7,211 nt of DNA from contig VGBQ01000134.1 of the NCBI GenBank assembly GCA_016870425.1, forward strand, positions 1 to 7,211, in the 5' to 3' direction. Within the stretch, counting starts at the first letter, position 1, and the number at the start of each line of letters is the position of its first letter. Positions 1-6,170 of the stretch are shown one piece after another. The notes beneath the pieces were generated by a model, which saw only the letters and a list, made by a program, of their open reading frames with translations, did not search any database and was not told where the DNA came from. A program made the position numbers and the translations under genes. This stretch comes from Actinomycetota bacterium. Lineage in GTDB: Bacteria > Actinomycetota > Actinomycetes > S36-B12.

Positions 1-1
1 C

Positions 2-475
2 GCCCGTGTCCCCGTGCTGGATCGCGAGGAGGTGGAGGTCGTCTATCGCATGCGGGAGCGGTTGGAGCCGCTCGCCCTCCTGGAGAGTATGTCGCGTCTC
101 GACGACGTCGATATTGAAGAGATCGCTGCCATTCAGTCGCGGATCGAGGCGGGAGTCACGGTCCCGGAGTTCCTTGTTCTTGACCGCGAGTTTCACCTCG
201 CCACGTACTCGTCGTGCACTGCAGACCATCTCATGAGCACGGTCCGGCGCATGTGGAACGCGACTCAGCATTACCGCCGCGCCTTCATGCAACTCGCGGG
301 CCCCGGGCGGCAATGGGTTGTGAATGCCGAGCACCGCTTGCTTCTGGATGCCCTCGTGCGCAGAGACGCGGAGGATGCCGAGCGGTACCTCGCGGGACAC
401 ATCCGCAGGACGCGCAAGGAGCTTGGAGCGCACCCCGAAATCTTCAGCAATGAGCAGCGCACGTCCGTGCAGTGA
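2..475 (+). CDS. GntR-family transcriptional regulator, FCD domain (5' end outside window)
   Basis: This is the C-terminal part of a FadR-subfamily GntR regulator; the reading frame is open from base 2, so the N-terminal winged-helix DNA-binding domain lies upstream of the window. The visible part is all-alpha and opens with the FCD hallmark VVYRMRERLEPLAL. It then shows D-x-x-x-H in LDREFHLATY (Asp codon 182-184, His codon 194-196), EHRLLLDAL (His 332-334) and AERYLAGHI (His 398-400). These match the Asp/His/His/His metal-ligand set that FCD domains use near their effector site, which usually holds a carboxylate. Such regulators generally repress catabolic operons until the substrate or an intermediate binds. 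The gene converges on the aldehyde dehydrogenase gene with only 17 bases between stop codons and no visible terminator hairpin. It is a candidate regulator of the cluster by proximity only. The GTG at 14 is internal to the domain and is not the true start. Confidence 0.9.
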   Translation, partial: ARVPVLDREEVEVVYRMRERLEPLALLESMSRLDDVDIEEIAAIQSRIEAGVTVPEFLVLDREFHLATYSSCTADHLMSTVRRMWNATQHYRRAFMQLAGPGRQWVVNAEHRLLLDALVRRDAEDAERYLAGHIRRTRKELGAHPEIFSNEQRTSVQ

Positions 476-492
476 GTCCGCGTGCGATCTCG

Positions 493-1947
493 CTACCAGT
501 CGACCGCGATGTACTTCGCCTCGAGAAACTCAAGTAGTCCTTCGTGGCCGCCCTCGCGGCCGAGCCCACTCTGCTTCACGCCTCCGAATGGCGCCGCGGG
601 GTCGGAAATGAAGCCTCTGTTGACCCCGACCATGCCCGCGTCGATGCGCTCGCTGACGCGAAGTGCCCGTGCCAGATCAGAGGTGTAGACGTAGGCGGCC
701 AAGCCGAAAGGTGTGGCATTGGCCAGCGCGATGGCCTCGTCCTCGGAGGAGAAGGAGACCACCGGTGCCACGGGCCCGAAGATCTCCACGTCGAGGATCG
801 GGTCGTCGGGAGATAGCCCTGCGAGCACGGTGGGAGGGTAGAAGGAGCCGGGGCCGTCTGGGAGCACGCCGCCGACAAGGACTTCTGCCCCAGCAGCGAC
901 GCTGGCCGTGACCATGTCGGCAATGTCGGCAGCGGCGCGATCGTTGATCATGGGCCCGACCTGGCTTGTCGGATCCTGGCCTGGTCCCACGCGCAAGGCG
1001 CCCATGGCGGCGGCAAGTTTCCGCGAGAACTGCGGCGCGACTGACTTCTCCACGATGAACCGATTTGCGGCAATGCATGACTCGCCTGCATTGCGCATTT
1101 TCGCCACCATGGCACCGTCGACGGCAGCGTCGATGTCGGCGTCTCCGAAGACAATGAAGGGGGCGTTGCCTCCGAGTTCCATGGAGCAGCTGATGACATT
1201 GCGTGCTGCCAGTTCAAGTAGGGTCCGGCCCACTTCGGTGGATCCGGTGAACGACAGCTTTCGCGTTCGTGGATCAGCAAGCATCGCTTCGGCGACTTCG
1301 CCCGACCGTCGAGAGGGGAGGACATTGACGACACCAGCGGGCACGCCCGCTCTTTCCATGATCCGGGCTAGAGCAAGCGCCGTGATGGGAGTATCGGAGG
1401 CCGGCTTCAGGACGACGGTGCAACCCGCGGCCAAGGCCGGGCCCATCTTGCGCGTCGCCATCGCGGCGGGGAAGTTCCACGGCGTGATGAGGACCGACAC
1501 GCCGATAGGCTGAAAGATGGTGAGGATCTTCTTGTCCCCATTTGGCGCTGTTTGAACGTGTCCGACCGCGCGGACAGCTTCCTCGGCGAACCAGCGGAAG
1601 AACTCAGCAGCGTAGGTGACCTCGCCTTGGGCATCGGCCTGAGATTTCCCGCCCTCGAGGATGATGAGGTTGGCGATTTCATCTCGGTTTTCGATCATGA
1701 TGTCGTACGCCTTGCGAAGGATCTCGGCCCGTTGGCGAGGTGCCATGGAGGACCATGCCTCGAGAGCGTCCGCCGCAGCCGTCACAGCGTCGAGGGCGTC
1801 CTCGGCTGACCCGCTGGCGACGGAGGCGATGATCGTCCCGGTTGCGGGATCCGTCACGTCGAAGCGCGCACTGTCCGAAGCTTCGCGCCATTGGCCGCCG
1901 ATGTAGAGGTTCGACGTCTGCGGTTCGTCGATCGAGTAGAGAGACAC
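493..1947 (-). CDS. NAD(P)-dependent aldehyde dehydrogenase, succinate-semialdehyde dehydrogenase type
   Basis: This is a full-length, 484-residue cytosolic ALDH-superfamily enzyme that oxidises an aldehyde to its acid. All core motifs are present: PWNFP with the oxyanion Asn158, KPAS at 181-184, FTGSTEVGR at 233-241, ELGGN with the general base Glu257, NAGESC with the nucleophile Cys291, and EIFGP at 388-392. The C-terminal APFGGVKQSGLGREGG is the GabD/succinate-semialdehyde dehydrogenase signature. Ser, rather than Glu, after KPA resembles the NADP-using GabD enzymes, so NADP+ is the likely cofactor (inference). GESC replaces the usual GQTC around the nucleophile. The GTG start is supported by AAGGAG seven bases upstream. 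The gene follows the M24 hydrolase gene by 21 bases and is probably co-transcribed with it, so it may oxidise an aldehyde derived from that enzyme's product. Related semialdehydes (glutarate, malonate) are alternative substrates; the family is certain, the substrate is not. Confidence 0.93.
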   Translation of the reverse strand: MSLYSIDEPQTSNLYIGGQWREASDSARFDVTDPATGTIIASVASGSAEDALDAVTAAADALEAWSSMAPRQRAEILRKAYDIMIENRDEIANLIILEGGKSQADAQGEVTYAAEFFRWFAEEAVRAVGHVQTAPNGDKKILTIFQPIGVSVLITPWNFPAAMATRKMGPALAAGCTVVLKPASDTPITALALARIMERAGVPAGVVNVLPSRRSGEVAEAMLADPRTRKLSFTGSTEVGRTLLELAARNVISCSMELGGNAPFIVFGDADIDAAVDGAMVAKMRNAGESCIAANRFIVEKSVAPQFSRKLAAAMGALRVGPGQDPTSQVGPMINDRAAADIADMVTASVAAGAEVLVGGVLPDGPGSFYPPTVLAGLSPDDPILDVEIFGPVAPVVSFSSEDEAIALANATPFGLAAYVYTSDLARALRVSERIDAGMVGVNRGFISDPAAPFGGVKQSGLGREGGHEGLLEFLEAKYIAVDW

Positions 1948-1954
1948 GGCTACG

Positions 1955-1960
1955 CTCCTT
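1955..1960 (-). promoter_or_regulatory. Ribosome binding site of the aldehyde dehydrogenase gene
   Basis: AAGGAG on the minus strand lies seven bases before the GTG at 1947. It fixes this start and shows that the gene can be initiated independently within the two-gene mRNA. Confidence 0.7.
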
Positions 1961-1968
1961 CGCGTTGC

Positions 1969-3234
1969 TCAGTAGGCGTTGGTAACGACGAGTTCTTCAG
2001 CGGGGAAGAGAGTGAGCAACTCAGCGCCGTCAGAGGTCACCACGAGCTCCTCCTCAATCCGCGCTGCCGAGTGGCCGTCGCTGGCTGGCCAGTACGTCTC
2101 CAGAGCGAACACCATTCCTTCCTGGATCTCCACGGGGTTATCCAGAGAGTTGAGTCTGCTGATGACCGGGCGCTCATGGAGGCCAAGTCCAAGACCATGT
2201 CCAAACTGCAGACCAAAGGCCTCCATCTCGGAACTGAATCCAAACTCCTCGGCCTTGGGCCAAAGCTTGGCGATGTCAGCCGTATCGACACCCGGGCGCA
2301 CCATGGCAATGGCGGAATCAATGAGCTCACGTGCCTTCTTGTAGGCATCGCGATGCGCCTGCGTTGCTCGCCCCACCGCGAAGGTGCGGTAGTAGCAGGT
2401 CCGGTATCCGTTAAACGCGTGAATGATGTCGAAGTAGGCCTGGTCACCGGGGCGGATATAGCGGTCGGAGAAGACATGGGGGTGCGGACTGCACCGCTCA
2501 CCTGCGATGGAGTTGATCGCCTCAACTTGCTCTGAGCCCATCTCGATTAGCCGCTTTGTCGCCAGCGCGACAACGTCGCTTTCCCGCACTCCAGGCTTCA
2601 AGAACTCATAGATGTCGTGGTAGACGCCGTCCACCATTGCGGCAGCCTGACTCAGGAGGAGGATCTCGTCACGATTCTTGATCTGCCGAGCATCGAGCAT
2701 GACCTGTTGCCCATCCTGGACGGTGATGCCAGCAGCCTCGAGCTCGCGCAGGATGGGCATTTCAATGACGTCAACGCCGAGAGGCATATCCGCGACGCCT
2801 TCCTCGCGGAGAATGGCGGCAATCTGCTGGGCGGACCCGCGCGGGAGTCCGGATGTCGGCGCAATGGCGCCTTGGAGCCCGTTGTTGCCGCCTCGGGACT
2901 GCTCAGGGAGCAACCATGGCGAGTACATGCGGTGGTTCTTAGCCGCAGAGCCGAAGTCCCAAATCCAGGGCTCACCTGTTCGCGTGAGGAGCGCCCAGCG
3001 CTCGGTCTTGTTATAGCCCCATGTGCCAATGTGCGTTGCCGTGAGGTAGCGAATGTTCGAGCCCTCGAAGACGAGAACGGCGCCAAGGTCGCTGGCCTCG
3101 AGGGCCTGACGTGCCCGCGTGAGCCGGTACTCGCGGAGCCGGTCGAAGTTGACTCTCTCTTCCCAGTCCACCCCGATGATCCCGGGCGCGGGGATGCTGG
3201 TCTGGGCGAACTCGGACGCGGGGCGGACGGACAT
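1969..3234 (-). CDS. M24-family (pita-bread fold) hydrolase, creatinase/Xaa-Pro dipeptidase/DddP-like, with an altered metal site
   Basis: This is a 421-residue protein with the two-domain architecture of M24B enzymes. The creatinase-type N-terminal domain (about residues 30-180) includes GSNIRYLTATHIG. The C-terminal catalytic domain (about 190-415) includes DIIHAFNGYRTCYYRTFAVG (269-288), FGHGLGLGLHERP (344-356), ALETY (Glu379) and RIEEELVVT (Glu394). Metal-dependent members need Asp, Asp, His, Glu and Glu. Here the first Asp (269), His346 and both Glu positions are kept, but the second Asp is Cys280. Creatinase and ectoine hydrolase are known members that do not depend on a dinuclear metal site, so a non-peptidase C-N hydrolase is plausible; the N-terminal motif also recalls the DMSP lyase DddP. 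I chose the ATG at 3234 over an in-frame TTG at 3294. The TTG lies inside the operator palindrome and upstream of the likely -10, and the added 20 residues match no family feature. A weak GAGG lies four bases before the ATG. It is the first gene of the leftward operon. Fold sure, reaction unknown. Confidence 0.85.
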   Translation of the reverse strand: MSVRPASEFAQTSIPAPGIIGVDWEERVNFDRLREYRLTRARQALEASDLGAVLVFEGSNIRYLTATHIGTWGYNKTERWALLTRTGEPWIWDFGSAAKNHRMYSPWLLPEQSRGGNNGLQGAIAPTSGLPRGSAQQIAAILREEGVADMPLGVDVIEMPILRELEAAGITVQDGQQVMLDARQIKNRDEILLLSQAAAMVDGVYHDIYEFLKPGVRESDVVALATKRLIEMGSEQVEAINSIAGERCSPHPHVFSDRYIRPGDQAYFDIIHAFNGYRTCYYRTFAVGRATQAHRDAYKKARELIDSAIAMVRPGVDTADIAKLWPKAEEFGFSSEMEAFGLQFGHGLGLGLHERPVISRLNSLDNPVEIQEGMVFALETYWPASDGHSAARIEEELVVTSDGAELLTLFPAEELVVTNAY

Positions 3235-3273
3235 GTGACCTCGCTCTCGGGGTGGTCCCGTGGGGATGCGGTG

Positions 3274-3302
3274 AGTGTAGTGCTCCTTTAGCAATCGATT
3301 GC
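3274..3302 (-). promoter_or_regulatory. Candidate promoter of the leftward M24-aldehyde dehydrogenase operon
   Basis: On the minus strand, TACACT (plus-strand positions 3274-3279) matches the actinobacterial -10 pattern TANNNT. It would start transcription near 3267 and give a leader of roughly 33 bases before the ATG at 3234. With a 17-18 base spacer, the -35 position falls inside the palindrome at 3291-3302. No good TTGACA match is seen there, so the promoter may be weak or dependent on an activator. Confidence 0.45.
3291..3302. promoter_or_regulatory. Perfect 12-bp palindrome GCAATCGATTGC, probable operator between the divergent operons
   Basis: GCAATCGATTGC is its own reverse complement; the flanks (TTTA on the left, ACCA on the right) do not extend the symmetry. 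It sits midway in the divergent control region and overlaps the -35 positions of both candidate promoters, so one bound protein could control both directions. The central AATCGATT with a CG dyad is the layout typical of LacI/GalR-family operators. FadR-type GntR proteins usually bind a GT...AC type site instead. The palindrome is seen directly; the regulator family is inferred. Confidence 0.6.
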
Positions 3303-3328
3303 ACCAGTCCCCTGAACTGGCCTAGGCT
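3299..3328 (+). promoter_or_regulatory. Candidate promoter of the rightward five-gene operon
   Basis: TTGCAC (3299-3304) and TAGGCT (3323-3328) are separated by 18 bases, a reasonable -35/-10 pair. Transcription would begin near 3335, leaving a leader of about 38 bases before the ATG at 3373. The -35 overlaps the palindrome, consistent with repression by steric block. The spacer also holds a short inverted repeat, CCAGT (3304-3308) and ACTGG (3316-3320), of unknown significance. Confidence 0.45.
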
Positions 3329-3361
3329 CGGCATTCCGGGACGGGCCCTACCGCCCCGTAT

Positions 3362-3367
3362 AGGAGG
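3362..3367 (+). promoter_or_regulatory. Strong ribosome binding site of the two-domain cupin gene
   Basis: AGGAGG lies five bases before the ATG at 3373, a near-perfect match to the 16S rRNA 3' end. It fixes the start of the rightward operon's first gene. Confidence 0.8.
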
Positions 3368-3372
3368 CCGAC

Positions 3373-4173
3373 ATGCCCTTCCTCGTGCGACCTGCGGAAC
3401 GGCAGGTCGAGATGCTTGCTGGGGGCGTGCGCCGGGAGTGGCTCGTGGCACCGGATCGGCTGCCCGATGGACGGCTCTCCGTGGCCGTGGTGGAGATTCC
3501 CGAGGGCGCCTCCCTTGATCTCGACGCGCCCGTTGACGGGCTCACCTGGTTCCAGCCCCTTTCGGGCTCCCTCGATGTCGACGACGTGGAGACGGGGACC
3601 GAGTACGTCGTCATGATGTCGCACGGAAGAGGGGCCCGGCTCATCGCCCGCGAGGGGTGCACGGTGCTCGTGGTCGAGGTGCCGCATGCGCACGACGCCA
3701 CAGGTGAACCTGACGTGCGCCGAGTCGACTGGTCCACCGAGCCTGTGCTCCTGAGCGAACATGACTCGAGGCGACGCATCTACCTGGCAAGCACCGGTCT
3801 GTGGGGCACAGAGGCCGTCAAGGGGGAGATGATCATCTATCCGCCTGGCGCCGTGGGTGCACCCCACCACCACGAGGGAGCCGAGCACTTCCAATTCGTC
3901 GTCTCGGGAGCGGGAACCGCGATTCTCGGGGATGAGCGGGTGCCGCTGACAGATGGTGACCTTCTCTACAACCTCGAGAATGAGGTTCACTCTTTCGAGA
4001 ACCTCACTGATGCGGACATGACTTTTGTCGAGTTCTTCGTTCCCGGCAAGAGCGTCACCGTCTGGGCACCTGGCGCGAGCGCATGCGCCTGGAACCCACT
4101 GGAGACAGACGTCATGGGTCGGCCGGCTGCGCGGCGTCTTGAAGCGCATATCCACGGCCAAGGCAACGTCTAG
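3373..4173 (+). CDS. Two-domain cupin (bicupin) protein, putative metal-dependent enzyme
   Basis: This is a 266-residue cytosolic protein made of two cupin beta-barrels. The N-terminal barrel (about residues 30-105) keeps the fold pattern (LTWFQPLSGSLDVDD) but lacks the cupin histidines, so it looks structural or substrate-binding. The C-terminal barrel (about 150-225) has the metal motifs: PPGAVGAPHHHEGAEHF, in which His165, His167 and Glu171 form the H-x-H-x3-E set, and GDLLYNLENEVHSFEN, which supplies His206. It should bind one divalent metal such as Fe or Mn. The layout resembles bicupins such as (S)-ureidoglycine aminohydrolase and gentisate-dioxygenase-like proteins, but nothing is specific enough to name a reaction. 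The start is fixed by AGGAGG at 3362-3367. It is the first gene of the rightward operon, 14 bases before the dehydrogenase gene. An open frame of 293 codons on the opposite strand is a high-GC shadow. Confidence 0.85.
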   Translation: MPFLVRPAERQVEMLAGGVRREWLVAPDRLPDGRLSVAVVEIPEGASLDLDAPVDGLTWFQPLSGSLDVDDVETGTEYVVMMSHGRGARLIAREGCTVLVVEVPHAHDATGEPDVRRVDWSTEPVLLSEHDSRRRIYLASTGLWGTEAVKGEMIIYPPGAVGAPHHHEGAEHFQFVVSGAGTAILGDERVPLTDGDLLYNLENEVHSFENLTDADMTFVEFFVPGKSVTVWAPGASACAWNPLETDVMGRPAARRLEAHIHGQGNV

Positions 4174-4178
4174 GAATC

Positions 4179-4185
4179 GGAGGAG
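4179..4185 (+). promoter_or_regulatory. Ribosome binding site of the hydroxyacid dehydrogenase gene
   Basis: GGAGGAG lies just before the ATG at 4188, within the 14-base gap after the cupin stop codon. The spacing is short but the match is strong, which supports this ATG as the start. Confidence 0.6.
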
Positions 4186-4187
4186 AC

Positions 4188-5072
4188 ATGGCGCGCGTCG
4201 CATTTGTCGGCCTGGGTGACATGGGCCAGGTGATCGTCCCTCGCCTCTTGGCTGCCGGCCACGAAGTCATCGGCTGGAATCGCAGTGCTGGCAAGGCGAC
4301 ATATTTGGTGGAGCAAGGCATGGTCCTGGCCGACTCACCGCGGGCCGCAAGTGAGGGAGCTGATGTCGTGCTCTCCATCGTCACGGATGCTCCTGCCGTG
4401 CGTGCGGTTGCCCTGGGTGAAGACGGAATCCTTGCGGGGTTGGGCCCTGAGGCCGTCTACCTCGACATGAGCACGATTTCGCCGGAGGCGAGCCGTGAGG
4501 TGAGCAGCGCGTTCGCCGATGCGGGAAGGATCATGCTCGATGCACCGTTGTCGGGTAGTCCAGTGACGGTGCAGGCAGGCAAGGCCTCGGTCATGGTGGG
4601 CGGCGACCGGGATGCCTATGAACGTGTGCGCCCTGTCCTCCTCGATATCGGGCCGACCGTTTCCTACATCGGTCCGAGAGGAACAGCCGTGCAGGCGAAG
4701 CTGTCGATCAACCTGCTCCTCATGGTGGAGGTCATTGCCTTCGGCGAGGCTGTGGCCCTCGCCGAAAAGGGCGGCGTGGAGCGTCAGGCCATTGTGGACG
4801 CCATCCTCCACAGCGTCGCAGCATCCCCGGTGCTCGGCTACCGCGGCCCCTTCGTCCTTGACGGACAGATGCCGGAGAAGCCTCTCGCGGACGTGACTCT
4901 CCAGCAGAAGGACATGACTCTGGTGCTTGAGCAGGGACGGTTACTGGGGATGCCCCTGCCCCTGGCTTCATCAGCCAACGAGATGATGAATGCCTGCCGG
5001 GGGATGGGTATTGACCGTAACGACTTCGTCGTGGCCCATCGGGCCTATCGGCGGATGGGAGGTTTGTCGTGA
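4188..5072 (+). CDS. NAD(P)-dependent beta-hydroxyacid dehydrogenase, 3-hydroxyisobutyrate dehydrogenase family
   Basis: This is a 294-residue cytosolic oxidoreductase of typical family length. It interconverts a beta-hydroxy acid and its semialdehyde or keto form using NAD(P). The Rossmann motif VGLGDMG lies at residues 7-13, and the second strand ends in WNRS. Arg32 in place of an acidic residue favours NADP(H). The substrate loop DAPLSGSPVTVQAG (118-131) varies from the usual DAPVSGG. The catalytic Lys171 and Asn175 lie in GTAVQAKLSINLL, and QQKDMTLVLE (239-248) completes the family pattern. Candidate substrates by family include 3-hydroxyisobutyrate, tartronate semialdehyde, 4-hydroxybutyrate/succinate semialdehyde and 6-phosphogluconate-like acids; the sequence does not decide among them. 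The gene stop overlaps the GTG of the next cupin gene by four bases. If the product is a semialdehyde, it could feed the divergently encoded aldehyde dehydrogenase (inference). Confidence 0.9.
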   Translation: MARVAFVGLGDMGQVIVPRLLAAGHEVIGWNRSAGKATYLVEQGMVLADSPRAASEGADVVLSIVTDAPAVRAVALGEDGILAGLGPEAVYLDMSTISPEASREVSSAFADAGRIMLDAPLSGSPVTVQAGKASVMVGGDRDAYERVRPVLLDIGPTVSYIGPRGTAVQAKLSINLLLMVEVIAFGEAVALAEKGGVERQAIVDAILHSVAASPVLGYRGPFVLDGQMPEKPLADVTLQQKDMTLVLEQGRLLGMPLPLASSANEMMNACRGMGIDRNDFVVAHRAYRRMGGLS

Positions 5073-5485
5073 CGCCGGATGAAGCGGTCTTTCACTCCCA
5101 TCTCGACTCCATACCCAAGGTTGCGGGCCTGCGGCGAGACGAGGGCTGGATCGATATGCAGGTGCAGTTCCTCCTCGACAAGCACAATGTCGGCACGGAT
5201 GATTTTCTTCTCGGCTGGACGGTGCTGCCGCCGGGCGCCATGCATGACCGGCACCGCCATGCGAACTGCGACGAATTCTGGATCGTCATCTCCGGTGAGG
5301 GCGTCATGTACACCGGCGATGACGGTGTGACTCCTGCATGCGCGGGAGACATCGTCTTCACGCCTCGCGGGCATTGGCATGGGTTCCGCAATGACGGGGA
5401 AGTTGACGCCGTCCTCGTGTGGGGTTGGCGCGGCGCCGGCTCGCTCGAGGACTCGGGTTACGAGGTGCACCCCGCCCATGACTAG
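5069..5485 (+). CDS. Small single-domain cupin protein
   Basis: This is a 138-residue protein with one cupin barrel. Motif 1 is PPGAMHDRHRHANCDEFWIV, giving His62, His64 and Glu69 in the H-x-H-x4-E arrangement. Motif 2 is GDIVFTPRGHWHGFRN, with the P-x-G-x-x-H arrangement and His104. All four metal ligands are intact, so it is likely an active metalloenzyme (isomerase, dioxygenase, decarboxylase or lyase) or a metal-dependent binder. The GTG start overlaps the dehydrogenase stop as GTGA, with GGGAGG at 5057-5062 six bases ahead, so the two are translationally coupled. Small cupins of this kind often accompany catabolic operons without an assigned reaction. The DMSP-lyase cupins DddQ/W/K have Tyr after the motif-1 Glu-x; here the residues after Glu69 are Phe-Trp, so that reading is not supported. 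Confidence 0.87.
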   Translation: MTPDEAVFHSHLDSIPKVAGLRRDEGWIDMQVQFLLDKHNVGTDDFLLGWTVLPPGAMHDRHRHANCDEFWIVISGEGVMYTGDDGVTPACAGDIVFTPRGHWHGFRNDGEVDAVLVWGWRGAGSLEDSGYEVHPAHD

Positions 5486-6170
5486 CGGAGACCCGCGGAT
5501 TGATTCGGGTCTGTTGCAACTCGCCGACAGACGTCAGCGCCTCCTGCGCGCCGGCCTCAAGCAGTCGGGATGGAAGGTCGGATTCGGGTCGGCATCGGGT
5601 ATGGCGCTCCTGGGGCTGGATGCCCCGATCATCGGGATCCTGGGCGAGTTCGAACCCGTGTCAGCGGGCGCCGAACTAGATGTGGCTGGCTGGGTCGGGC
5701 CGGTAGTCGAGTGTGAGATCGCTGCGATCGTCGGCCGCGACATCCCACCGGGCGTGACTGCAGCCGATGTGGGCGAGTTCGTCGAGGCGTGGGCACCGGC
5801 CTTTGAGTTCGCTGACATCGACATTCCTCCGAGTGACGTGACTACCGTGTTGGCGGGCAACATCTTCCATCGCGGCTATCGCGTGAGTGAGCAGGCGCAG
5901 GCATGCTCCCTGGCCGACATCGCTTCACGTCGCGCAACCGTTGCAGTCGACGACGTTGTCTCATACGTGGATGACCTGACAGCCCTCACGGGCGGCCTCG
6001 CCTCAGTGCTCGTCCGGGCAGCCACTCTCGCGCCCCAGGCCGGCCGCCTCATCGAGCGCGGTGACGTCGTACTCCTGGGTTCGATTGTCCCCCCGATCGC
6101 GGTGAGCACGGGTGACACGGTCACATACGCGTTGGATGGGTTTTCCGCGATGCACGTGCGCGTAGCATGA
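5478..6170 (+). CDS. FAH-superfamily hydratase/decarboxylase, 2-keto-4-pentenoate hydratase-like
   Basis: This is a 230-residue protein of the MhpD / 4-oxalocrotonate decarboxylase branch of the fumarylacetoacetate hydrolase fold. These enzymes hydrate or decarboxylate 2-oxo acids through a divalent metal. Visible features are GWKVGFG (residues 31-37), the metal motif VVECEIA with Glu78 and Glu80, a third acidic ligand Glu110 in PAFEFADIDI, GNIFHRG at 128-134, and the closing VLLGSIVPPIAVSTGDTV. It differs from MhpD, where DN-A-S is usual instead of GNIF, and it is about 30 residues shorter at the N-terminus. I take this as a distinct subfamily rather than damage. I chose the ATG at 5478, which overlaps the cupin stop by eight bases; an upstream in-frame ATG at 5379 would overlap the cupin by more than 100 bases and add non-family sequence. 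No aldolase or ring-cleavage dioxygenase is nearby, so the aromatic meta-cleavage role is unsupported. Confidence 0.85.
   Translation: MTSGDPRIDSGLLQLADRRQRLLRAGLKQSGWKVGFGSASGMALLGLDAPIIGILGEFEPVSAGAELDVAGWVGPVVECEIAAIVGRDIPPGVTAADVGEFVEAWAPAFEFADIDIPPSDVTTVLAGNIFHRGYRVSEQAQACSLADIASRRATVAVDDVVSYVDDLTALTGGLASVLVRAATLAPQAGRLIERGDVVLLGSIVPPIAVSTGDTVTYALDGFSAMHVRVA

Noticed and set aside
476..492. Bidirectional terminator between the convergent regulator and aldehyde dehydrogenase genes
   Set aside because: The 17-base gap holds no hairpin or T-run.
1891..2535. 214-codon open frame on the plus strand opposite the M24 gene
   Set aside because: It overlaps conserved M24 motifs in antisense, has no ribosome binding site or family features, and spans the gap between two minus-strand genes.
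1969..3234. DMSP lyase DddP
   Set aside because: The N-terminal NIRY region and overall layout recall DddP, but two of its metal-binding Asp positions are Ile and Cys here. An M24 relative with a different reaction is more likely.
3235..3294. TTG start giving a 20-residue longer M24 protein
   Set aside because: The TTG lies inside the palindrome and upstream of the TACACT -10, so the likely transcript would not include it. The ATG at 3234 fits the family better.
3341..3359. Hairpin ACGGG ... CCCGT in the leader of the bicupin gene
   Set aside because: The arms are only five bases with a nine-base loop in GC-rich DNA. There is no T-run or known riboswitch pattern, so chance is a sufficient explanation.
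3322..4203. 293-codon open frame on the minus strand opposite the bicupin
   Set aside because: It covers a clearly real cupin gene and runs into the divergent promoter region. Its composition is typical of an antisense shadow in high-GC DNA and it shows no recognisable motif.
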